Shown here piece by piece: positions 18,102 through 27,172 of a stretch of 60,787 bases of DNA (the first letter of the stretch is position 1; each line of letters opens with the position of its first letter). The notes beneath the pieces were generated by a model, which was not told the DNA's origin, searched no databases, and was given only the letters and a program-made list of their open reading frames with translations. The position numbers and the translations under genes are program-made. The stretch covers positions 1 to 60,787 of the forward strand of contig JAIQFT010000022.1 of assembly GCA_020073185.1 (NCBI GenBank), read 5' to 3'. The DNA is from Terriglobia bacterium (lineage in GTDB: Bacteria; Acidobacteriota; Terriglobia; Terriglobales; Acidobacteriaceae).

Positions 18102-19453
18102 TGCACACGGTGCTGAACGCGGTGGCGCAGGTGTCGGCTGAACGCATGGTGGATTCGCTGGCCATCGGCCTGGCGCTGGCGGCGTTCGCCGGGACGCTGC
18201 TGCGTGTGGTGCCTCGGCAGAATTCCGCCACCCGTTTCGGCGTGTGGTTCGCGGCGCTGATCGGGACCGCGGTGCTTCCGCTGCTTGTTGCCGGCGGCAT
18301 CGGCGCAACTGCCAATGCTGCGCTGCACCCCTTGATATCCGTGCCGGGTTCCTGGGCCTTGTACCTGTTCGCCGCGTGGGCAGGGATCGCGATCCTGGCG
18401 CTGGCGCGCGTGGGCATCGGCTTCATCGAATTGCGGCGCCTGCGCCGAAGCTGCCGTCGCATCGAATTCGCCGATGCAACCTGGCATTCCACCGTCGCGC
18501 GCTTCTGTCCGTCACGGGAAGTGCAGATTCTGACCTCCGGCCGCATTCACGTTCCGACCGCGATCGGCTTCGTGAAACCCGCCGTGGTCATCCCCTCCAG
18601 GCTGCTGCAAGAATTGTCGGCGGCGGAGCTGAACCAGGTCTTGCTGCACGAATTGGCGCACCTGCGCCGCTGGGACGACTGGAGCAACGTCGTGCAGCAA
18701 TTCGTGAAGGCGTTGTTGTTCTTCCATCCTGCCGTGTGGTGGATGGAGGAGCGAATTTCTTTGGAACGCGAGATGGCGTGTGACGAGGCCGTGCTGGCCG
18801 AGACCCGTAGCCCCCGCGCCTATGCCGAGTGCCTGGCAAATCTGGCGGAGAGAAGCGTGCTGCGGCGCAGTGCCGCGCTGGCCCAGGCGGCGGTCAATCG
18901 CGTTCGGCAGACGACCTTGCGCGTGGCGCGAATTCTCGACGTCAACCGGCCGAAACCGGCGCCGGCTCGGAAGTCCCTACTGGCGGTCGCCACAGCGTCG
19001 GCATGCGCTTTCGCGATTGTCGCGTGGCATGCGCCGCGCCTGGTGGCATTCCAGAATACGCCCCACATGATCGCGAGTACCGCGCCAACACCGTTCCTGG
19101 AGCAACGACCGATGATTCCCGCTGTGACTCATGCTGCGCCACGGCCGGTGGTGGCTGAGCGCAGGCATGCTAGCTCCGCAGTCATGCTGGCACAAGCGAC
19201 AGTCAGTGGCACAGAACCGAACCCGCGCGGGCAGAAGCGTAATACGCCGGCCCTGGCCGAGCGACAGGCTGGTGTTGCGCAGGTTATCCAGGCCCGGGCT
19301 TTGGCCTCGCCACAACCGCTGTTCACGACGGGCGTACTCATCATCTTTGTGGATGATCCGGTCTTCGGGCCGAGACCGATTGTGTGGCGCTTCGTCCTGT
19401 GGCAGATCCCGCCTTCGCAGTCGGAACCAGGTACACCCCAGAAATCGACTTAA
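18098..19453 (+). CDS. M56-family membrane metallopeptidase (BlaR1-like, no sensor domain)
   Basis: 451 residues. Membrane helices near residues 20-35, 50-70 and 88-110 precede the zinc site HELAH (184-188) and the downstream acidic zinc ligand in SLEREMACDEAVLAE. A further helix sits near residues 300-320 (LLAVATASACAFAIVAWHAP). The C-terminal 130 residues are low-complexity and Pro/Ala-rich; the penicillin-binding sensor domain of BlaR1 is absent. It should cut BlaI directly or indirectly when activated. Its start overlaps the blaI stop. What it senses is not readable. Confidence 0.88.
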   Translation: MMHTVLNAVAQVSAERMVDSLAIGLALAAFAGTLLRVVPRQNSATRFGVWFAALIGTAVLPLLVAGGIGATANAALHPLISVPGSWALYLFAAWAGIAILALARVGIGFIELRRLRRSCRRIEFADATWHSTVARFCPSREVQILTSGRIHVPTAIGFVKPAVVIPSRLLQELSAAELNQVLLHELAHLRRWDDWSNVVQQFVKALLFFHPAVWWMEERISLEREMACDEAVLAETRSPRAYAECLANLAERSVLRRSAALAQAAVNRVRQTTLRVARILDVNRPKPAPARKSLLAVATASACAFAIVAWHAPRLVAFQNTPHMIASTAPTPFLEQRPMIPAVTHAAPRPVVAERRHASSAVMLAQATVSGTEPNPRGQKRNTPALAERQAGVAQVIQARALASPQPLFTTGVLIIFVDDPVFGPRPIVWRFVLWQIPPSQSEPGTPQKST

Positions 19454-19492
19454 CCGTTTGGCGCAGGAAATCAGATTCGTTCGGCATTAAGT

Positions 19493-19508
19493 ACTAAACA
19501 ATTAGTTG
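19493..19508. promoter_or_regulatory. BlaI-type operator upstream of htrA
   Basis: ACTAAACAATTAGTTG: arms ACTAA/TTAGT around a 4-base spacer; the right half TTAGTTG is identical to that of the blaI operator and the left half differs in one base. It lies 25 bases before the htrA start. Confidence 0.55.
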
Positions 19509-19532
19509 CATAACAAGGAACGAGGTGAAACA

Positions 19533-21089
19533 GTGAAAACATGGATCGCAAACAAGTGGAACAAACTCGCGACGCGTCCGCTGATCACGTCAGTGATCGT
19601 GCTGGCGATGCTCGCATCCTTAGGTGGATATGAGTTCGCGCGGCCAGTCGGCGTGCACGCCGCAACTGCCGCACCAGCCGCGGCGCCGCTAGACCAGGAG
19701 GACGTCAACCCAATCCTTGCGCTGGACAAAGCAATGGAAACTCTGGCGGCGCACGTCACGCCTGCAGTGGTCAATGTATCGGTCACGTCGCGGGGCAACG
19801 CGCAACTCACCGGCGACGATGACGACGCGCAGATGCCGCAGATCCCTAATTTGCCTCCGGGCTTCGGACAGTTCTTCGGACCGCAGTTCCGGCAATTCCG
19901 GCAGCGGCCGCAAATCGAGCACGGCATTGGCTCCGGGGTCATCATTTCTCCGGACGGCTACATTGTCACCAACAACCACGTCGTCGACGGCGCGCAGGAC
20001 ATCCGGGTCACGATGAGTGATCGCCGCGTGCTGCCTGCCAAGCTGGTCGGCGCCGACCCGCTCACCGACGTTGCGGTCATCAAGATTAACGGAAGCAATT
20101 TCGCCAGCATTCCGTGGGGCGATTCGACGCAACTGCACCCGGGCCAGACGGTGTTGGCCTTTGGCAACCCGCTCGGCTTTCGTTTCTCGGTGACGCGCGG
20201 CATTGTGAGCGCGGTCAACCGCCCCAATCCGTTCTCCGGCGACGCGCGCAAGCCGGGCGAATTCATCCAGACCGACGCCGCCATCAACCAGGGCAACTCC
20301 GGCGGGCCGCTGGTGGACGCGCGCGGCCAGGTGGTCGGGATTAACACCTTCCTCGTCTCGCCGACCGGTGGTTTTGCCGGCATGGGTTTCGCCATCCCGA
20401 CCCAGGTCGCGCGTCCCACCGTCGAGACGCTGATCAAGGACGGCAAGGTCAGCCACGGCTACATGGGTATCGGCATCAGCGATGTGACTCCGGACAACGC
20501 CAGGTTCTTCCAGCGCAGCCAAGCGACGGGCGCGGTCGTCACCCAAGTCGAACCCGACATGCCGGCTGCCCAGGCCGGCCTGCGCATTGGCGACGTCATC
20601 ACCGAGGTCGACAGCCAGAAGGTCGAGGACGCCGGGCAGTTGCAGGTCTTGATCGGCCAGAAGCGCCCTGGAAGCAAGGTCAACCTCCAGGTCGAGCGCG
20701 ACGGCAAGAACATGACCCAGCCGGTCACGCTGGAGGAAATGACACGGCGCGGCAGCGCCCATTCCGCCTCCGGGCAGGAGCACGGCAAAGCGCGCTGGGG
20801 CCTGGGACTCACCGACCTCAGCTCCGATGCGCGCCAGCAACTCGCTCTGCCCAACGGCTCAAAGGGAGCGCTGGTAGCCCGCGTTGAGCCTGGCAGCCCG
20901 GCCGACAACGCAGGAATATCGCAGGGCGATATCGTTCTGGAGGTAAACCGGAAGGAGACCTCAACCGCGGCAGATGTCTCGCAGGCGCTGGGGAAAATTC
21001 CCGACGGCGAGGATGCGCTGCTGCTGGTCCGCTCCAACGGCGGCAACAGCTTCCGCGTACTGCACCCGGCGGAGAAGCCGGCAAGCTAA
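19533..21089 (+). CDS. HtrA/DegP-type periplasmic serine protease
   Basis: 518 residues from GTG 19533, supported by GAGGTG at 19522-19527; a TTG at 19506 lies inside the operator and is unlikely. An N-terminal membrane anchor or signal (PLITSVIVLAMLASLGGYEF) leads to a trypsin-like domain with the triad His149 (TNNHVVDGA), Asp179 (DPLTDVAVI) and Ser256 (QGNSGGPL), then two PDZ domains (from about residue 300, GYMGIGISDVTPDNARF; and about 420, WGLGLTDLSSDARQQL). It degrades or refolds damaged envelope proteins. The operator match suggests that BlaI controls it, which would tie the M56 sensor to envelope protein quality. Confidence 0.93.
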   Translation: MKTWIANKWNKLATRPLITSVIVLAMLASLGGYEFARPVGVHAATAAPAAAPLDQEDVNPILALDKAMETLAAHVTPAVVNVSVTSRGNAQLTGDDDDAQMPQIPNLPPGFGQFFGPQFRQFRQRPQIEHGIGSGVIISPDGYIVTNNHVVDGAQDIRVTMSDRRVLPAKLVGADPLTDVAVIKINGSNFASIPWGDSTQLHPGQTVLAFGNPLGFRFSVTRGIVSAVNRPNPFSGDARKPGEFIQTDAAINQGNSGGPLVDARGQVVGINTFLVSPTGGFAGMGFAIPTQVARPTVETLIKDGKVSHGYMGIGISDVTPDNARFFQRSQATGAVVTQVEPDMPAAQAGLRIGDVITEVDSQKVEDAGQLQVLIGQKRPGSKVNLQVERDGKNMTQPVTLEEMTRRGSAHSASGQEHGKARWGLGLTDLSSDARQQLALPNGSKGALVARVEPGSPADNAGISQGDIVLEVNRKETSTAADVSQALGKIPDGEDALLLVRSNGGNSFRVLHPAEKPAS

Positions 21090-21120
21090 CCGTTCTCAGA
21101 AACCGCAGCCACTTCCCAAC

Positions 21121-21150
21121 AGGCGGCCCACTCCGGCCGCCTGATTTTTT
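21121..21150 (+). terminator. intrinsic terminator after htrA
   Basis: AGGCGGCC (21121-21128), six-base loop, GGCCGCCT (21135-21142), then GA and six T (21145-21150). Textbook hairpin plus T-run, 31 bases after the htrA stop and facing the convergent RND gene. Confidence 0.85.
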
Positions 21151-21197
21151 CTCGGGAAACAGCAGTGTGGGAGGTTTCGCGCAAACCGAACCGATGG

Positions 21198-24100
21198 CTA
21201 TTCGTTCGCCGCTCCCGCCGCCGGGTGGCGTTCCGGCGTGAGGTTGAAGTGCACCGCTGGGGTGATGATCAGCGACAGCGCCATCGAGATCAGGATGCCG
21301 CCGATCACCGCGATGGCCAGCGGCTGCAGCATCTGCGATCCCGCCCCCCAGGCCAGTGCCAGCGGCAACAGCCCGGCGGCCGCCGCCAGCGCCGTCATCA
21401 TGATCGGCCGCAGACGCCGCCGTCCCGCTTGCACCATCGCTTCCTGCGGCGAGAACCCCAGCGCGCGAAACTTCTGCTCAGCGTCGAGCAGCAGGATCCC
21501 GTTCTTCGCCACGATTCCTACCACCATGATCAGCCCCATGAACGAGGCTATGTTAAACGTCGTTCCGGTAATCAACAGGGCGAAGAATACGCCCGCCGTG
21601 GACAGCAGCGCCGAAGCCAGGATCGCCATCGGCGCGGCAAACGTGCGGAACTCGAACAGCAGCACGATGAATACTAGCACCACCGCCAGCAACAACACCA
21701 TCATCAGATCGCGAAACGAGCGCTGCTGCTCCTGATACGTTCCACCGTACTCCACGCGGATGCTCTGCGGCAGCTTCCGAGATGCGACCGCTCTCTGCAC
21801 CGCGGCCACGCCGCTGCCCAAGTCGCGTCCTTCCAGGCGCGCCGTGACCGCGACATCCCGTTGCAGATTTTCCCGCCGAATCTCCGTCTGGCCGGGCAGT
21901 TCGGTCAGCGTAGCCAGCGAGCCGAGTGTTGCAGTCCGCCCCGTCGGACTGGTCAGCAGGGTGTTCTTCATCATGTCGAGGGATGCCCGATATTGTTCCG
22001 GGAAGCGCACGCGCACCGTGTACGCGCGATCGTTGGTGATGACCGGCGTGGCGGCCGGTTCGCCTTCCAGGATCGCGGTCGCATCAATCGCCACCTCCTC
22101 CGGCGTGAAGCCGGCGCGCGCCGCGGCTGCTGGGTCCACATGGAACACGATGGCCGGCCCGCTGATCGTGTTGTCAATCCCGTTCAGCACGTCCACGACG
22201 CCGGGGATTTTTTTGATGGCATCGGCCACGCGCGGTGCCCAGTCGCGCAACTCCTGCGCGTTCTGGGAGAACAGCTTGACCTGGATCGGCTCCGGCGCCG
22301 ACGTTAGATCCCCGATCATGTCCTGCAGGACCTGGATGAACTCGACCTCGATCGCCGGTTCCTGCCGCGCGATGTCGGAGCGCACTTCGGCAATGATTTC
22401 CTCAATGTCGCGTCGCCGGCCCTGCTTCAGCTTGACCGAGATGTCGCCCGTGTTGGCTTCCGTGACCGCCGCCAGCCCGAGTTGCATTCCGGTGCGCCGC
22501 GACGTGCTCTCCACCTCGGGAATCTTGCGCAGCATCTGCTCGATGTGCCCCACCACACGATCGGTCTCCTGCAGCGCACTGCCCGCCGGCATGATGTAGT
22601 CGATGATGAAGCCGCCTTCGTCCATCTCCGGCAGCATGTCGCTGCCCAGGCCGCGATAGCTCGCGTACGCCGCGACCATCAGCACCAGGCTGCCGATCGC
22701 CATCCACAGTGGCCGCGCCAGCGCGATGTGCAGCGTGCGTTCGTAGAACCGGACGACCCGGCCGAACCATCCGCCGAGCGATTCTTCTTCTGCCGCCAGC
22801 AGCGATTCGCCGAGATTGCCCGGCGTGAAGGTCCGCGGACTTCGGCCGCGCTCACGGAGAAGGAACTGGCTCAGGTTCGGTGTCCAGCTCAGCGCCAGCG
22901 CCAACGATGTGAACAGCGCCACGCCCACGGTGATCGCCAGTGCGCGAAAGAACGTGCCCGTCACCCCGGTGATTGATATCAGCGGCAGAAACACGACGAC
23001 CGGGGTGACCGTGGACCCGATCAGCGGCGCGGTGATTTCGTGCAAGGCGCTGTGGATCGCCTCCAGCAGCGGCTGCCCGGCCTCGCGGTGCAGTACGATG
23101 TTTTCTACCACCACGATGGCGTCGTCAATTACCAGCCCCACCGCCGCTGCCAGCCCGCCCAACGTCATCAGGTTGAAACTTTGCCCCAGCATTTTCAGCA
23201 CGATGAACGTGACCAGGATCGTCACCGGAATCACCAGTCCGGCTACAATCGAGCTGCCCCAGTCCCTCAGGAACAGCACCATGACCGCCGAGGCCAGCAC
23301 CAGCCCGATCAGGATCGCATCGCGCACGCTCTTGATGGACTCACCCACGATCGTGGACTGATCGTAATACGACTCAAGCTGCACGCCCGCCGGTAACGTT
23401 TTCCGCATGCGTTCGACTTCGTCGTGCACTTCCGACGCCACCTGCATGGTGTTGCTGTCCGGCTGGCGGTTGATGCTGAGCAGCACCGCCGGCTGCCCGT
23501 TGGCGGTGATCCGCGTGTACACCGGCTTTACGCCCGCCGTGACCTGCGCCACATCACCGACGTGGACGGGTACCCCCTGCTGCGTCGTCTTCACCACGAT
23601 GTTGGCGATCTCCGCCGGGTCGCGCACCTGCGCGCTGACCAGCGCCAGGCCGAGTTCGTGGCCCTGTGCCATCAGTCCGGGGGAATCAATCAGGTTCGTC
23701 CGCCGCACCGCGTCGAGCAGGTCGCTGATTCTCACCCCGGCCCGCAGAAGCTGTGCCGAATCTGGCACGATGTGAAATTCCGGCTCCTGTCCGCCCTGCA
23801 CCAGCACGGTGGATACGCCGTCCAGCCGGTTCAATCGCGGCTTGATCTCGTACGTCGCCAGTTGCCACAGATCTGTTTGCGGCACCGTGGATGACGTCAG
23901 GCTGTAGCCGAGGATGGGAAAGCTGGCGAACGTCAGGCGATGGCTGTCGATCTTGGCGGTCGAGGGCAGCGACGACTGTACCCGGCTCAGCGCAGCGTCC
24001 ACCAACTGCAGCGTCTCCACTGGGTCCACGTTCCAGTTGAAGAACAGGTCCACCTCCGCTGAACCTCGGCTGGTGATGGACCGCACCGACTCCAGCCCTG

Positions 24101-24371
24101 GCACGATGTTCACGGCTTCCTCCACCGGACGCGTGATTGTGACCATCATTTGATCAATCGGCATGACGCCGTTATCAATGCCGATTACGATGCGCGGAAA
24201 ATTCGTCGCCGGAAAGACGGCAACGGGGATGGTAAACGCCACGTACGCGCCTAGCAGGGCGAGGCTGACGATCAGGAAGATGATGGGCCGCGACAGGCGC
24301 GCGAACCAGTACGGCGATTCGTCCGCCGGCGGATGCTGCCGCGCGCGATCGAGAATGGAGCGCAGTCCCAC
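21198..24371 (-). CDS. RND-family efflux permease
   Basis: 1057 residues, usual for AcrB/MexB-type pumps, from GTG 24371. A first membrane helix (RPIIFLIVSLALLGAYVAFT) is followed by the porter domain, then GLVIDDAIVVVENIVLHREA in helix 4, which carries the proton-relay Asp-Asp of HAE-type pumps, and the second half of the duplicated fold with GFSPQEAMVQAGRRRLRPIM. It exports compounds from membrane or periplasm using the proton gradient, with the adaptor and TolC-like channel encoded just upstream; four bases separate it from the adaptor stop. Substrate unknown; it lacks the metal-pump signature of CusA. Confidence 0.92.
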   Translation of the reverse strand: MGLRSILDRARQHPPADESPYWFARLSRPIIFLIVSLALLGAYVAFTIPVAVFPATNFPRIVIGIDNGVMPIDQMMVTITRPVEEAVNIVPGLESVRSITSRGSAEVDLFFNWNVDPVETLQLVDAALSRVQSSLPSTAKIDSHRLTFASFPILGYSLTSSTVPQTDLWQLATYEIKPRLNRLDGVSTVLVQGGQEPEFHIVPDSAQLLRAGVRISDLLDAVRRTNLIDSPGLMAQGHELGLALVSAQVRDPAEIANIVVKTTQQGVPVHVGDVAQVTAGVKPVYTRITANGQPAVLLSINRQPDSNTMQVASEVHDEVERMRKTLPAGVQLESYYDQSTIVGESIKSVRDAILIGLVLASAVMVLFLRDWGSSIVAGLVIPVTILVTFIVLKMLGQSFNLMTLGGLAAAVGLVIDDAIVVVENIVLHREAGQPLLEAIHSALHEITAPLIGSTVTPVVVFLPLISITGVTGTFFRALAITVGVALFTSLALALSWTPNLSQFLLRERGRSPRTFTPGNLGESLLAAEEESLGGWFGRVVRFYERTLHIALARPLWMAIGSLVLMVAAYASYRGLGSDMLPEMDEGGFIIDYIMPAGSALQETDRVVGHIEQMLRKIPEVESTSRRTGMQLGLAAVTEANTGDISVKLKQGRRRDIEEIIAEVRSDIARQEPAIEVEFIQVLQDMIGDLTSAPEPIQVKLFSQNAQELRDWAPRVADAIKKIPGVVDVLNGIDNTISGPAIVFHVDPAAAARAGFTPEEVAIDATAILEGEPAATPVITNDRAYTVRVRFPEQYRASLDMMKNTLLTSPTGRTATLGSLATLTELPGQTEIRRENLQRDVAVTARLEGRDLGSGVAAVQRAVASRKLPQSIRVEYGGTYQEQQRSFRDLMMVLLLAVVLVFIVLLFEFRTFAAPMAILASALLSTAGVFFALLITGTTFNIASFMGLIMVVGIVAKNGILLLDAEQKFRALGFSPQEAMVQAGRRRLRPIMMTALAAAAGLLPLALAWGAGSQMLQPLAIAVIGGILISMALSLIITPAVHFNLTPERHPAAGAANE

Positions 24372-24375
24372 CCGC

Positions 24376-25677
24376 TCAGTCCTGTTTGCCGGCGGGCGCG
24401 CTCGGTCCCTCGTGGCTCGCCCGGGCCGGTTCGCTCTCCACCTGCACGCGCGTGTTGTCGGGCAGGCCGAAGGCGCCCTCGGTGATCACGTTGTCGCCAG
24501 GCTTCAGCCCGCTGGCGATCTGGACATCGTTCCCCTGTTGCACTCCCACCTTTACTGCCTGTTGGTGCGCGCGGCTATCCGGCCCGACAACCATTACCGA
24601 AGTCGCTCCTTCGCCATTCTTCAGTAACGCCGAGGCCGGCACCACAATCGCGTCCGCAACTCTTACGGCGATCATCTCCAGCTCGACGTTGGACCCGGGA
24701 CGCAGCTTCTGCCCGGGATTGGCCGCCTCCACCCACACCTCCACCGTAGTGGAATTCGGATCCAGCGCCGGGCTGACGATTGTCACCTTTCCAGCGATTT
24801 TTTCATCGCTCCCCGGCGTCGTGATGGTTGCCGCATCGCCTGCCTTCAGCAGCGCTGCCTGCTCCTGCGGGATGTGAGCCCGCGCGACCACTTGCGCAAC
24901 ATCCATCACCGTGATCAGGGGCGTCCCTGCGGTCGACATCTCGCCCGGGTACAACGGGCGGTCCGTCACCACGCCCGCAATCGGGCTGTGCACCTCGCTA
25001 TAGTTCAGTTGCGCCTGCGATCCCGCGTACTTCCCCTGCGCCGCCTCCAACTGTCCCTGCGCCGCTTTCAGCGCCTGCCGCTTTCCGCCTGCCTGCAACG
25101 CCTGCAGATGTTTCTGTGCGATGTCGTACTGGTTTTGCGCCTGTACGTACGCCACTTCCGCCTGGTCCAGATCCTTGCGCGGCAGTGCGCCCTGCCTGTA
25201 CAGATCTTGCCGGCTGACGTACATCTTCCGAGTCGCATCCAGCGACTCCTTCGCCGCCTGCACGTCGAGTTCGGCCTTGCGCCATTCCTCGGGCAAATTC
25301 GCTTTCACCGCGGTTTCGTAGGTCGCCTGCGCCTGATCGTAGGCGCCCTCGTTCTCGGTACTCGCCGCTGCCAGGTCCCTGTTCTCCAGCACCGCCAGCA
25401 GTTGACCGCGATGAACTTTGTCGCCGCGCTGTACCAGGAACTTGCTGACCGGCGCGCTGATCTTCGGCGTGATCGCCGCTTCGCGGATGGGATAGAGCAC
25501 GGCCTCGGCCTGCACCACGCGCTCGATGGTCGTCCGCTTCGCCGGCGCGACTTGCACCCTTACCACCGGCCCCCGTTTCGCGGCTTCTTGGGAGCAGCCG
25601 GACAGGCCTGCCGCTGCCAGCACTGCACAGCACAGCAACGGCGCGATGCGGTTCCATGTGCGGTCCAGCATGATCAT
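24376..25677 (-). CDS. RND periplasmic adaptor lipoprotein
   Basis: 433 residues; the lipobox is AAAGLSGC, so it is a lipid-anchored adaptor. Order: barrel-sandwich/lipoyl half (ISAPVSKFLVQRGDKVHRGQ), a long alpha-hairpin (about residues 105-215, rich in A/Q/E/K), the second lipoyl half (SEVHSPIAGVVTDRPLYPGE), beta-barrel and membrane-proximal domains. It links the RND permease to the outer-membrane channel. Starts at ATG 25677 or 25671; 16 bases separate it from the tolC-like stop. Confidence 0.9.
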   Translation of the reverse strand: MIMLDRTWNRIAPLLCCAVLAAAGLSGCSQEAAKRGPVVRVQVAPAKRTTIERVVQAEAVLYPIREAAITPKISAPVSKFLVQRGDKVHRGQLLAVLENRDLAAASTENEGAYDQAQATYETAVKANLPEEWRKAELDVQAAKESLDATRKMYVSRQDLYRQGALPRKDLDQAEVAYVQAQNQYDIAQKHLQALQAGGKRQALKAAQGQLEAAQGKYAGSQAQLNYSEVHSPIAGVVTDRPLYPGEMSTAGTPLITVMDVAQVVARAHIPQEQAALLKAGDAATITTPGSDEKIAGKVTIVSPALDPNSTTVEVWVEAANPGQKLRPGSNVELEMIAVRVADAIVVPASALLKNGEGATSVMVVGPDSRAHQQAVKVGVQQGNDVQIASGLKPGDNVITEGAFGLPDNTRVQVESEPARASHEGPSAPAGKQD

Positions 25678-25693
25678 CTTGTCCCCGGGCGAA

Positions 25694-27013
25694 CTAGAAG
25701 GTCCCGGTCAGCGTCTGCAGGTTGGCGAGCGCGACTCGATACCGCGCTTCTCCGTCGTCATAGGCGTTGCGCGCCTGCACCAGCGTGTTCTGTGCATCCA
25801 CCACTTCCAGCGCCGTTGCCTCACCCGCCTGGTAACGTAGATCGGTGAGCCGCAGGCTGTCTGCCGCCAGCTCTGCCGAACTTCGCAAGGTGTCCAACTC
25901 CGTGCGCGCCGTGGATGCGTCAGCATAAAGCGCCCGCATGTTGCTTTGCAATTGTCGCTGGGCGAATGTTAACTCCACCTGCGCCTGCCTGCGCCGCAAG
26001 GACGCTTGCTTCACCTTGCTCCGCAGCGCGCCCCAATCCCAGATGGGAATGCTCAGCGTGGCCTCGGCGGCATATCCCAGGTTGCGGACCCCGCCGGTAT
26101 AGGTCGCGAAATGAGCGGCGTCAATGCCGTACCAGTAATCGAAGGTGAGCGACGGAAAATGCGTCGCCCACGCCACCTGTACCTCGCGTTGTGCGACTTC
26201 CAGGGATGCGCCTGCCGCCCGCAGCTCGGGATTGTTCTTCTGTGCCGCCTGCGTCACCTCCGCAAAACTGGCTAGCGGCGGCGCAAAATGCAAGTCGTCC
26301 ACGACACTAAAATCCTGCGTGAAATGTGGGAACAGCAGCACTGCCAGCGCCAGCCGGGCTTTGTCCATGGCCAGCCGCGCCTCCTGGAAATCGCGCCGCC
26401 GGTCATTGAGCTGGAGCTGCGCCTTGATCGCGTCTGAGTGCGCCACCTCGCCGCCACTCTCCAACTCCTGGCTGATCTTGAAAAAGTGCTCCGCCTCCGC
26501 CTTCGCTTCTTGCGCGCTCGCATATTTCCGCTGCGCCACCACGTATCCGTAATAATTCTCCACCACGGTGACCGCCAGCCCGCGCGTGGCCACCTCCGCC
26601 TTGGCGCGCGCTAACGCCTCCGCCGCTCCCGACCGCCTGTACTCGGCAATCTGCCCCCACCCCAGGTTTAGCGCCTCATGCGCATTCCCTTGCGCCAGGT
26701 ACTCGTGGACTGCGTTGTTCGCAATGAACAGGCCGGAGGGCGTGCCGTTGCCCTGCGTGTAGAGGTAGGAAGTTGTGTAACTGATCGTCGGCAGCATCGC
26801 CGCGCGCGCCTGCACGCGTTCCTGGTGCGCGATTTCCGCCTCGGTGTTCGCCGCCAGCAATTGCGGCATGATCCCGCGTGCCCGCTGCAGAGCGTCCTGC
26901 AACGTAATCGTCAGCGGCGGATTCTGTTGTGGCGTCGTCTCGGCTACCTGCGCACAAGCGGACGTGCCCACCAACAGGGTCAGCAAACAGCTCGCAATTC
27001 TCTCTCGCCGCAT
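25694..27013 (-). CDS. TolC-family outer-membrane efflux channel
   Basis: 439 residues from ATG 27013 with GGAGAGGGG at 27018-27026; the longer frame to 27148 has no ribosome site. A signal peptide (IASCLLTLLVGTSACAQ) precedes two OEP repeats: LTLQDAL-type start LTITLQDALQRARGIMPQLL, and the second near residues 270-430 ending in TALEVVDAQNTLVQARNAYD. First gene of the three-gene efflux operon. A CRP/FNR-like palindrome lies 25 bases upstream of its start. Confidence 0.9.
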   Translation of the reverse strand: MRRERIASCLLTLLVGTSACAQVAETTPQQNPPLTITLQDALQRARGIMPQLLAANTEAEIAHQERVQARAAMLPTISYTTSYLYTQGNGTPSGLFIANNAVHEYLAQGNAHEALNLGWGQIAEYRRSGAAEALARAKAEVATRGLAVTVVENYYGYVVAQRKYASAQEAKAEAEHFFKISQELESGGEVAHSDAIKAQLQLNDRRRDFQEARLAMDKARLALAVLLFPHFTQDFSVVDDLHFAPPLASFAEVTQAAQKNNPELRAAGASLEVAQREVQVAWATHFPSLTFDYWYGIDAAHFATYTGGVRNLGYAAEATLSIPIWDWGALRSKVKQASLRRRQAQVELTFAQRQLQSNMRALYADASTARTELDTLRSSAELAADSLRLTDLRYQAGEATALEVVDAQNTLVQARNAYDDGEARYRVALANLQTLTGTF

Positions 27014-27037
27014 CCCACCCCTCTCCTTTGCGAAACT

Positions 27038-27053
27038 GGTGACTCGCGTCACA
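27038..27053. promoter_or_regulatory. CRP/FNR-like palindrome upstream of the efflux operon
   Basis: GGTGACTCGCGTCACA: GTGA-N6-TCAC symmetry, 25 bases before the tolC-like start. Similar 16-mers precede the C-terminal protease and nrfH genes. The closeness to the start suggests repression or a downstream-shifted promoter. Confidence 0.45.
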
Positions 27054-27172
27054 CAACTGACGTCCAGCCCAAGAATGGCAGGGGCGGCACCCTGGGGGCC
27101 GCCCACCACTACTACTCTCGACGTTCCTGGTCTGCCACAGCGTTCCAAACCCAGAACGCCTGTTGCTTGCTG

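Noticed and set aside
21198-24371. Metal-type (CusA/CzcA) RND pump
   Set aside because: Helix 4 reads GLVIDDAIVVVEN, the drug-type Asp-Asp pattern, not the metal-type DGAVVMVEN.
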